Source: Anthostomella pinea
Taxonomy: Eukaryota > Ascomycota > Sordariomycetes > Xylariales > Xylariaceae
Reading direction: 5' to 3'
NCBI GenBank assembly: GCA_963556695.1
Contig: CAUWAG010000012.1
Span: 3,286,001 to 3,350,000, forward strand
DNA length: 64,000 bases
Numbering within the stretch: position 1 is the stretch's first letter; each line of letters opens with the position of its first letter. This document shows, piece by piece, positions 1 to 10,000 of the stretch. The notes below the pieces were generated by a model. It ran no database searches. It was not told the DNA's origin and saw only the letters and a list, made by a program, of their open reading frames with translations. A program made the translations under genes and the position numbers.

Positions 1-623
1 CAGCGTTTTGTGAAGCACACAATGCTGCTATGACGCCAGGAAACATTCGAGCAGGTTTCAGTGCCACTGGGTTTGTTCCTTTTGACCCAGAAAGTGTCAT
101 TTCAAAGCTGGATGCTGTCGCTGTCATACGAACACCGTCGCCAGACCCCAATCTGCCACCCACTACTTGGACTTCGAAGACGCCTACCACCATTAACGAA
201 GCGGTAAACCAATCGGTTTATATCCAAAACCGAGTCAGAAACCACCAGGGAAGCTCACCTACATCAATAGTTGATGCATTGAGCTCGTTTTCGAAGGCTA
301 CATACGGTCTTATGCATAAGGTCACTTTGGTTGATTCCCGGGTCCGCGAACTAGAAGAGGCCAATCACTTACTAAGTAAACACCAGAGAACAAAAAACAA
401 ACGTCTAGTGAAAAGAGGAGTACTTTCCGTTGAAAATGCAGTAGATCTTCAGGCTGTAAAGGATGGTGCTGAGCTGGCAAAACAAGAAATAGGTGAAAGT
501 AGTCGTCGTCCGAGGCGGGCGGCAGCGCATGGGCGACGGTGTGGCGTTTGCAGCAATACTGGCCATAATGCGCGAACTTGTACAATAGAGATAGAAACCT
601 CTGAGGAAGAGGAATCCGATTGA
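1..623 (+). pseudogene. Pogo/Fot1-type DDE transposase, C-terminal part (starts before the window)
   Basis: An open frame runs in from the left edge (codons from base 3) to TGA at 621-623. It carries the segment that follows the DDE catalytic core in fungal pogo/Fot1 (Tc1/mariner) transposases: NIRAGFSATGFVPFDPE, then a proline/threonine stretch, a heptad-like region (about residues 90-145 of the visible part) and a basic patch. Near the end is a zinc knuckle, C-x2-C-x4-H-x4-C (CGVCSNTGHNARTC), followed by an acidic tail. The DDE triad itself lies outside the window, so activity cannot be judged. The visible part has no stop or frameshift, so it may be a recent copy; it is typed as pseudogene only because it is incomplete here. 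The AT-rich sequence just downstream is mitochondrial-like, so the element sits at or in a nuclear mitochondrial insert. Confidence 0.8.
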
Positions 624-659
624 TTGAATTGAACTGAATGCGTTGTGGTGAAGTTATTT

Positions 660-730
660 GACATGGCAGTTGGAGAGTTCATGACGAGTGCCAACTCGCT
701 TGTAATGTCAACTCGCTTGTCAGCTACGTT
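660..730. repeat. Probable 3' terminal region of the pogo-like element
   Basis: The motif CAACTCGCTTGT occurs twice (692-703 and 709-720), followed by CAGCTACGT and a TA pair. Tandem subterminal motifs ending at a TA target are usual for fungal Tc1/mariner ends. The matching 5' end is outside the window, so the inverted repeat cannot be confirmed here. Confidence 0.45.
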
Positions 731-1200
731 ATACGTTAATTATGATGAATTAATAAAATAAGATAAAATATGACACAAGCAGCAAAAATAATAGCGATAG
801 GTTGAGCTACTACTGGTTTGATAGGAGCAGGAGTCGGAATTGGTGTAGTTTTTATAGCTTTAATTCTAGGTATAGCTAGAAATCCATCTATAAGAGGTGA
901 ATTATTCTCATATGCTACTGGTTTATTTACATTAACGATGGCTTTTTTGCTTTTGTATAAACAAGTATTATAGATTTTATAATTCAAGATTAATAAATAT
1001 ATTTAATAAATATAAATATATCATACTTCAGAAGATTATTCTTATTTAAAATCCATATAAATTATTATAATTTAACGCATAAATAAATTCGGCAATATCT
1101 TTACGTAATAATAAAATTATTCGTTGAATTAAATAATTTAAAGTTTAAAAAGATTTTATAAATCTTTTTGAATTTTAACTTTAAAAAATATTATACCTTA
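731..1200. other. Nuclear copy of mitochondrial DNA (NUMT)
   Basis: This stretch is much more AT-rich than its surroundings and contains an atp9 reading frame that only works with the mitochondrial code (TGA = Trp). Downstream of that frame are AT-rich non-coding bases with mitochondrial-style hairpins, for example AAAAAGATTT/AAATCTTTTT near 1148-1170. The left edge abuts the transposon end. The right edge is unclear. A second AT-rich piece at about 1415-1580 could be part of the same insertion, separated by about 200 bp of ordinary composition. Confidence 0.75.
770..973 (+). pseudogene. atp9: Mitochondrial ATP synthase subunit 9 relic
   Basis: Read with TGA as tryptophan, 67 codons from ATG 770 to TAG 971-973 give a clear F0 subunit c. 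There is an N-terminal QAAKII segment, a glycine-rich first helix ([15 protein letters not shown]), the polar loop [14 protein letters not shown] and the C-terminal ATGLF...MAFLLLY. In-frame TGA codon 12 would stop cytosolic translation. Compared with the usual fungal mitochondrial protein of about 74 residues, the stretch between FSYA and TGLF is missing about nine residues. That is the part of helix 2 carrying the essential proton-binding glutamate, so the product could not be functional even in mitochondria. Most likely a dead nuclear copy; a rearranged mitochondrial source is possible. Confidence 0.85.
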
Positions 1201-2795
1201 ATTATATTGGGTGAGATTCTAGAAGGGTCACAAGCCTTGGGGGTGTGAGCGGTCGCTGCAAATGTTGTTGTCATTCTCAAGTATGCTCGCCAGGGCTAAT
1301 CTACAGCTAAATACCATATTGCACCATGCTAGGGTAGATCCACTGTTCCCTTGACAGCCCTCTAGTGGGTACTGCACCTAAGGGCACCATATCTGGGATC
1401 CAACATCTGACATATACTTTTTGTTTATTAAATAAAAAGTATTTTAATTTTTTAAAAATCCAATTTTTTTAAAAGGTAATTTTATAAAGATAAGCTACTT
1501 ATTTAAAGGTTTAAAGGTAAACGCGGTCTGTTAAACGGAGAATTACGAGGGGTTATTATATATAATGAGGGCAACCTAAGCTTGGCTAAGCTAGAGTTTT
1601 TTTGTTTTCTTTTGTTTTTTTCTGTTTTTCAGAAAAAGAAGAGGCAGTTACGGCCTCTGTTATGTATTACGATGGCGGACGTAGTTTGATGCATTATTTG
1701 TCCATCCGTTTCTGCACTCACTGCAACTATGCTGTTCCATCGGTTTTCACGCCCTCGCATGCCCCCATCGAGCTGTATGAGCACCTCCGTCCCAACGCAA
1801 TAACTCCTTCGGTGATGAAGAGTTTATGCAGCCATACGCGTATCCCAGGCGCTTCGTAAACAGATAGTGTGCTGTAGAAACAGGAGAACCCTGGTCTGCC
1901 ATGTGAATCGTCAGTGGCTATAGGCGGGCAATCCCTCCTCTGCCCACTATATCCTCTATGCTTCAGGTCCATTCGTAACACAGCATCCCTAACGGACATC
2001 TATCTCTAAGCCAGGTCGGCCCACCGTGGGTAGTGGACTCAGCAAACCATAACACTACGGCCTGCCACCTGGCACGTTGTGGATAGGGGTCATGATTGCT
2101 GGATTAAACGCGCTCGAATAAGCATCTGGATGGCTGACTTAGATATAATGGCTAACCCAGGGTGCTTGTTCTACCATGCTAGAATAATCCCATGTTAAAA
2201 CAAAAGATTCGAGGTAAGCGGCGCGAAGGCTCATGTGACTGTGCCTTCGAAGTTCTCGCGTGCAAGTCGAAATGACGGAGAACGAACCAACCTAGACCCA
2301 GCTGGCAGAGACACTACCAGGAGCTGCCAGGTGGGGGACAGAGCACGGACCAGCCCAGACCCAGACCCAGAGACAGGGCGAGGGGAGCTTGCACCGACGT
2401 CATCCGACTTCATCCGACATGCATCCATCCATCCAACCACTTGCAAGGACAACACCAGGTGACCAGAACGTCGGACGACGTCTTTCTGTGTCGCGGCATG
2501 CATCGTAGCAGGTTGCAATTATGCAGTGCTACACCGGGCAAGCCGCGATGCGTTGGTGAAGAGTGATTGGCCCCATGCAGCGCGGCTATGTTTCATCAAC
2601 ATGCAGACCGGCAGGGCCATTCACACCTACCCTACTCGAACAGGCGCAGGCTGCGGCAGGCCTCCACGAGCAAGTGTCGTGTCGCCTTCTTCCTGCTTGA
2701 CTCCCTTCATCTGAACAATACGAAGGTTTCTATCTAGCTTCGATTCTCCTGGGAGCGCCTCCATTGAACACTGCAGACACTCCATAAGCTGTCCA
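1201..2795. other. Gene-free stretch beside the mitochondrial insert
   Basis: No coding sequence is supported. The stretch includes a second AT-rich block (about 1415-1580) with the near-palindrome ACTTTTTGTTTATTAAATAAAAAGT, a CCCAGA triplet repeat (about 2353-2375) and a CATC-rich run (about 2400-2440). Short open frames on both strands have no recognisable domains. Confidence 0.4.
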
Positions 2796-5700
2796 ATGGA
2801 CCCCATCAGCGCCGTCGGGTTTGCCTCTAGTATCCTGACCTTCGTCGAGTTCTCCTCCAAGCTCGTGCGGGGTACGTACGAACTCTACCAATCGAGCAAT
2901 GGAACGACAGTCGAAAACGCGCACATCGGCAACGTCCTCTCCGACTTGCGAGGAGTAACCGATGAGTTACGGAACGATGCCGAACCACAAGACCGGCACG
3001 AGAATGAGCTTTCCAAGCTTGCGCGCAACTGTCGCGATCTATCCGACGAACTTGTCGAACTCCTAGGACGATTACAGCTGAAAGAGAAGGACAGACGATG
3101 GCAGACCCTTCGGGTAGCATGGTTGAATATGACAAAGCAAAAATCAATCGAATCGATCGAGAAGAGACTCGGGGAATACCGCGCTGAAATCGTGCTGCGA
3201 TTGAATCTTATGATATGGTACGTTGATGCCCACGTGAAGCCAATTCGGCTTGTTGACTGTGTTCCAGCACACAAAACTCGTCCATCCAAAAGCAGATTTC
3301 GAACTCCAAAAAGAGTGTATCATGCTAGGCAGCGAGAATGCTGGTGAGACGAAACTCTTGAGTGACCAACTGAAGAGTCTTGCGCATCAGCTGGAGGGCG
3401 GTGGGCAGGCCCCTTCTTTGGCAGACATGAAAGAGCCGTTATACCACTTCGCCTCAGCTGCAGATGAGATTGCAAGGGAGAACAGGTCACTGCAACGTTT
3501 GGCCTTCCCCTCAATGCACCGTCGTGAGAATTCAGTACAGGATGCCGAGGCTGGAACCTTGAGCTGGATTGTGGACGGCTGCGACTTTGTCGGGTCCTCG
3601 GAAGCCAGCTATGGACCTGGACCCGGACATGCACCCGGCTCGCCTCGCGATCTCAACCAGGATGAGAAGAAATATCAAGGGGAACGGCGAGACGGCAACA
3701 CAGGCTACACAATCTTGACCAGGCCGAGTGAGATTGGCAATGCTGATCACGAGGTTGTTGCAGATTCAAGTTACTCAAGCAGTGCGTCAGGTGCTGATGA
3801 GATCTCAGGCCACACGGATTGGCAGGTCGAAAGCCGTGACTCGTTCTGGAGAAAAATTGATCCAGAGATCACCGAGGAGGAACGTCATTCAAGACATCGA
3901 ACTTCTGCAGCGTTGGCCAGATTCATTACGAGCGAGAATGGTTTATTCTTCGTCTGTGGAAAAGCGGGATCTGGCAAATCGACGTTGATGAAGTTCCTTG
4001 CCCAAGATCGCCGCCTCCTGCAGGACTCAGCCGATGGTCAGGTGAGAAGAAGTTGATCGTCGTGCGGTTCTTCTTCTGGAACTCGAAGGGTTCTACCGAA
4101 CAGTTCTCTTCGACATTCTCAAGCAGTGTCCGAGTCTGATACACCACGTCGATACGCAAGCTTGCCGTCTAAGTCCCAACATGGTCGATGAACCTCGATT
4201 CCAAGAGATCAAGACGATGATGCAGGCACTGATAACGACTCGTCTACCGGAAAGCCGCTTATGTATTATCACTGACGGCCTCGACGAATATGAAGGGGAC
4301 TCCCTGGAGCAATTTGAAGTGGCTCGTTCCTTGAAGGCTTGGTCGCGGTCTGAAGATGTTAAGATTATCTGCTCTGCCAGGCCGCATACGGAGTTTCTGG
4401 ACACATTCGATGACCCAGCACGTACCATATATCTACACGAGCTTACTCGGGCCGACATCTTCCATTACGCAAGTGTGCATTTCAGAAACAAATTTCGGGG
4501 TCGACACAATCCCGATGATCGACCTGTCGTGGACGCGATCGCGGAACAACTTGTCGACATGGCTGATGGTGTTTTCTTGTGGGCTCGCCTCGTTGTTCGA
4601 TCCTTGCTTATCGGTATGGCTTACCAAGACTCTCCCAAAGCACTCCAGGAACGATTGCGAGATACACCAAGGGATATGAATGGTCTCTTTCAAAAGATAC
4701 TGGATTCGGCTGACCCTGCAACTCGCAGACTTTCTGATAAGGTGCTCCTTACGGCAGTGCAGAACCCTATGTCTCGTCCATTGAACGCGCGTGCGTATTC
4801 CTGGCTAGAGGATTTAAAAAACGAGAATTTCCCATATGGACCATGTTCAGCTGCCTATACCACACTCGAAGTGCAGAAGCGACATCGAAGTGTTCGACGC
4901 CAGCTTGATATCCTTACTCGCGGTCTACTGGAGTTGAGAAGTCGCAGGCATGTTATAAAAAAGGCCGAACCGGCGTTCTGGGCATACTCGGTCGAGTTTC
5001 TACACCGAAGTGTCAAAGACTTCCTTCACGATGTGTGGCTGGGTCAAGTCGCCCAGCAGTTTACCGATGAAAATTACCTCCGTCTGATGCTGGCTGAAGT
5101 CAAATTCTCAAGGAATCCAGACTTTCATCAGATGCCTCGGGATGATCTTAACTCGTTCATTCCATATTTGCGGCCTCGTGTCGAAGGTATTGGCATGTTG
5201 CTTTTCATGCGGCATCCACATATGACGCATTCGACAATAAGAAAAGCAATGACTTTCCTATGGACAGAAATCGACTCGTACAGGCACCTTATCTCTTCAT
5301 TCCTGCCAGGGTCCTCGCCAACCCCATTCGGGGTCATAGCAATATTTACACCATTGGTACCCTAGAAAGCGACAACTGCGTTGCTTTACAACAAAGCGAA
5401 CAGCGCACGGAATTTTCATATTATTCGTACCTGCGCTGGCTTCAGGCGGTAGCACAGCAGCACTGGCTCGTGCTTGATCTTCTCAGGGAGCGACCTGGCA
5501 ATATGACCAGTCTGAACATAGATATACTGGTCACTGCTATCGCTACAATGGGAGCAAAGGTCATCGAACTGCTTTTCATAAGCGGGCTACCGCCTTCGGA
5601 CTGCGTCCCGGTCATGGTTTTGTACGGACGATCAGAGCCTAAAAACGAGATCAAGTATTACGCCAATTGGCTTCTGGCGCTTCGCCTGTACTTACACTCC

Positions 5701-6147
5701 TTTCTCATGCACAAACAGGGTAAAGAGGCGGCCATGTGGGCGGTCGACTTACACGGGCACGAAATATTGACCAAATACCTCAAAGCTGGAGCCGACAGAG
5801 ACGTGATTGTCGTTGCATTTCTGGCATCCCGGTCTCGAGATGGTCCTTCTAGCCCAAGCCCGGAGCAACTGTTATATCTAGAGCTAGTCGACGCGCTCAA
5901 GCTTGCTGGGTTCATGGATGATCCAGAGAATGCATCATTATTTCAGCCTCGAGGGCCGTGGTACTCCCCTCATCAAGCGGTTGACTTCGTGGGCAGGTGG
6001 ATATCGCCGTGGCGCCGATGCTCGACATTCAGGGATACCTACAGGTTGGCAACCAGCGATGAGCTCAAAGACCCTCTCCTTCGCGTGTGGGGAGTTGTCT
6101 CCAGATATCAGTCGTTTCTTGGCAGTTTCAAGGTCGAGGTGTACTGA
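2796..6147 (+). pseudogene. STAND NTPase (NLR-like): Helo_like_N domain plus NACHT, frame-broken
   Basis: The start MDPISAVGFASSILTFVEF at 2796 matches the fungal N-terminal domain of STAND proteins. The NACHT part follows with Walker A GKAGSGKST (about 3957-3983) and Walker B RLCIITDGLDEYEGD (about 4256-4300), then a winged-helix-like region ending VEFLHRSVKDFLHD (about 4987-5030). The product would be an intracellular sensor of the heterokaryon-incompatibility/defence type. The frame is broken repeatedly. Near 3217-3268 the best donor (GTACGT, 3218) with acceptor CAG at 3267 shifts frame, and only a weak GTTGAT donor at 3222 keeps it. After FFFWNS at about 4084 the sequence jumps to LEGFYRT in another frame, with a few expected residues missing. 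A further shift lies between about 5270 and 5340. The C-terminal part (to 6147) has no repeats I recognise. Most likely a decayed gene; assembly errors are the alternative. Confidence 0.75.
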
Positions 6148-9100
6148 GTGCTCACGCAGGAATGGAGATAACATAAGATACAGGGGATACTCCCTCGGCA
6201 GTATTCGTCAACGGGTGTCTGTGGGGAACGGGGAATGGTGTGTCAGCCACTGTTGATTTACGACATTTAATACGAGCAACAAAAGATTGAATAGTAGCAG
6301 GATGGTCATGATTCAGGGTATGTCTTTGGTTTTACGGAATATTGAGAGCAATTGAGTTTAGTAAATTGGTTGAAGATCCAGCTGAATATGTCTGCGTTTC
6401 TGATTGCCCCGTCCTCCGTTCTCTGTTCGTGGCGATGTTCGTCCTCGACTCCAGCCTCCAGGCCACGGTTGCGGTACTCAACTACGCATCTTCAAAACCT
6501 CTGGTCCCATGCGATGATTTTGATGAGCTCGGGTGGCCTCTACCTGTCTCATGCACCCGACCATTGGAAGCCGTAACGGGTGCGGTGAGTAGTCAGCCGT
6601 GCCTCTCGCAGTCAGGAGTCGATGTCCACCAGCTCCTTGCTGTCTGCGTGGCTGCTCTGCCAGCATACACTCCAAAGCCCCTATCTCGAGTATGTGCCAT
6701 TGTTCGCGTGGAATAAGCGCTGTCCTAAGCAGCCTTCCCGAGATCTTATGGTATTCTGTCGGTTACTCCATGACACCAGTGATGCTTATACCAGCACGAT
6801 TCACCCTCAGACGGCGTAAACGTCGACGATACCGATGTAGACCGCAAAGTACTACCTAGTGCAGACACCATGCACACGCGAGAATTGCGTTCTACTTTTT
6901 CAGACGTGGATTAATGCCGTGTTGCGCTGGAGTGGGTGTAAGTGGTAAGAAAGAGCGACCCAAACAGAGTGTTTGAGAGGCTTTCGCGTTCATTCGATAG
7001 GCATCAACCCATCCAACAATGAGGAATCAGAAAACAATGCCCTTTCTGTCTGCGTGCTCGAAGAGCAGCTACGAGGCAGACCAGAAGCCAACAACGAATT
7101 AGCACGCCGACGTCGTATCGCCTCAATTGACAAAGGATCTGTCGCCCGACTTGGTGTTTTGGTGGAAGACAGTAGTCGAGGGCCACAATAGTTTGTTTGT
7201 TTGTTTGTTTTGTATTTAACGTGGGGGATTTCTCCTCAGTAGTGCAAACCACGCCTCCCAGAGCCTCTGCATCGCAGGGTTGTGGAGGTATCAAGATAAT
7301 AAGTACAGTCAGTCCCGCTCACGAGCCCATCCCCGTTGTTGCGGCGGTATGACCTTATCGTCATTTCCTTGTTCACTGCCACCACTGAGAGCTGAAGCAT
7401 CCTATTGTCGTGGCTGTCACTGGGACATGCGAAGAGAAGGCAAGCATCCATCAACAAGGACGTCGTTTGGCTGCGGCATCATCGGCATCCAACTGTTCTG
7501 CCTGTCTCCTGGTAGAGTCTCAGAACTAGTGTATGTCGTCCTCATCCGCCCCTCGAATTACCAGCGCCTCCGCAATGCCCGTTGCTTCCGACTGATCGAA
7601 CGAAATCCCACCGCTCGGGAAGCCACTGAACTCACGAGCTCGTTCCTCCGGCACGTATCACCAACCCCCTGGTCCTCGCCTTTATCCTCTCCCTCGCTCT
7701 CTGGTGGTCCGACCCGGCGCCCTTCACTAACGCTGGTGAAGGGGATCTTGTCGGCCGATTTGCCATACTCCTTTTTCTTGGATTGATGGGCTGATCGAGG
7801 GGGCCCAGCAGCACAACAACCCGTTCCCGAGGAATCTGAGTGCGGTCTCCACTCCCTCAAGCACCTTTATCGGCTTGCTGGGTTCCGCGCTCGCCAGCTG
7901 GGGCAGACTGAATGGTGGGAGGCGCAGCTCGTTACCATCCGCTGCGAACACCGACGGGCAGGTGGCGCCTCTATCCTCGAGATGGCCCCTGAGTCCCATA
8001 ACGGAGACGAGACGTCGTGTGCAATTGTGACATGGTACACCAGAGATCGGGAGCCCAGAAGGAACCTCACTTCCCGTCACAGCTTCTGCCATTCAAGGCG
8101 TTGCGAACTGAAGCCGTGCAACGACAACCTAACAGTACAGGTACAGAACGAATGAAGCATGACGCACTGTGAAGCACACTTGAATGTGGCTGAAATCCGA
8201 GTTCTAATGACACATGTACGACTACGAGAGGGGCGGAAGTCAATCTCTCCCCCTTTCAACTGGTACATGTCAAAACTGGTATATGCGTGTTCCGTAAGAT
8301 GAACACAGACTTGATTGATCCTGAATATCGTCAGGTTGATGAGACGAATAAGAAAATCACCATAAAACTCGCCACTCGATACCGGCTGAGCCGGCGGACA
8401 AGAATTTCTGCCAGCTCAGGAGACCTGCCCTTGAAGAAAATTTAATTCTAGACCAAATAGGAATACGACACATCCACCGTGTAAGGCTATGATATAGGAA
8501 CGTATCTCACCATCTTGTGTCATCTCCATACATCGATATATTGTAATCAACGCACGCCGGCTACTTAGCAGTACCGAAAAGCTTCCAGGATAGGAAGAAG
8601 CCCACCTCTATCGCCACAGCAATCGCACACGAGGTAGTAGATCGCCCCGAGCAGCTCAGGAGACCTATCCTCCCCATAACGCTGGTAAAGGTAAGCCGAC
8701 CGAGTGCCCCTGTGCAGACCAGGCGTCAACTGGTAGTTCACGAACTCTCCCCTGGAGAAGATTTACCTTGACTGTCGAGCCAACTCCTCACATATCGACA
8801 ACAATGAATCATCCCAGGGGTACAATACGACTTTGCAATACACCCGACAAGATGGGACCTACAATACCACATGTGCGCCTCGTAGATAGATAGACAAAAT
8901 CCTCTACCACCGCCAGCCAGCAGCGAAACGAGGACCATGTGTGCCGCTGCTGGCTCAGGGGCAGCCCCAAGTCCCAAGTCAGAAGTCACCAAACTCCCAC
9001 AGACGGACATCCACGCCTCCTAGAGAGGATTGATAGACTGGACACACACAGCGATCTCCTCCCTCCCTGACCTTTTCTTCTTTCTCTTCTTTTTCTACTA

Positions 9101-10000
9101 CGTAGGTCCTAAGCCCACGGCACCAAGCCTAATCCGAAGGCAGGAAGGGTGGGAACCCAAGGACAACAACGAGCACCACCAAAGCCCAGAAGCCCAGGCT
9201 CCCAGCCAGCCGTGCTCCAATCTGAACACCGTAGGTACATGACAAGGATTGCCAGCCGAATGGCCCCCTCATCTAGATATGCAATAGCTCCAGGCACAAG
9301 TCGAAGTTGGAGCCACTCACTTCACCTGTTGACCATTAATAAGGGACCGCCCCGGCGCCCGCGAGATCACCGCTGTTGTTGGCGTTGGTGCCGGTACCGG
9401 TGTCCCTTCTTGCCTTATTACCCAAGGTAGCCAGCGGGTCTTAGAACCGGGCCTAGATTCTCTTCCGAATTACTATAGTAGTACATAAAGTAGCGCAAGG
9501 CTTAACCTACTGTATAACCCGATCCGTTTCGGGACTCATTCGGGTGAACGTTTCATTTTTCGAAGAGGGTTTCCGGTAGTTCAATCTGCCGAAAGCTCAA
9601 GCCCAAGCCTAGGCAATGCCTACAAGGACATACCCTCAACCTTTATTAGTTGAGACGAACGGATGAACAAGGCGTCGTGGCTAGGCTGCTAGGGTAGGTA
9701 CCAGAGTCGATTACCTCTGCCTGGTAAATTGCCTCTGCCCTACTGTAGGACGAGTAGGTCTGGCCTCTAGTATAGCTTCCCCGCAGAATCCAGACACAGA
9801 AAGGAGCGACGTCGGGAGGATTGGACGTCACGGAAACATCGCGTCGCGGAAATGACGTCACATCCTGAACTCAACACCTCATTTTGAGTAGGAAATAGGC
9901 ACGAAAGACGAGCAACTTTGCTGCGGCTTTGCCCGGAGCAATGCAACGACAGGAATAGCAACACTGATAACCCGACACCACAATGTGACTTTCCCGTGCA
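6148..10000. other. Gene-free stretch
   Basis: Open frames up to 168 codons occur on both strands, but none shows a domain, a signal peptide or a splice pattern I can support. Contents worth noting are a (TTTG)n run at 7191-7212 and a repeated CAGCTCAGGAGACCT motif near 8412 and 8654. The block at 9430-9780 has short palindromes (TACTATAGTA) and a repeated CCTCTGCC motif. It may be old transposon debris. Confidence 0.35.
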
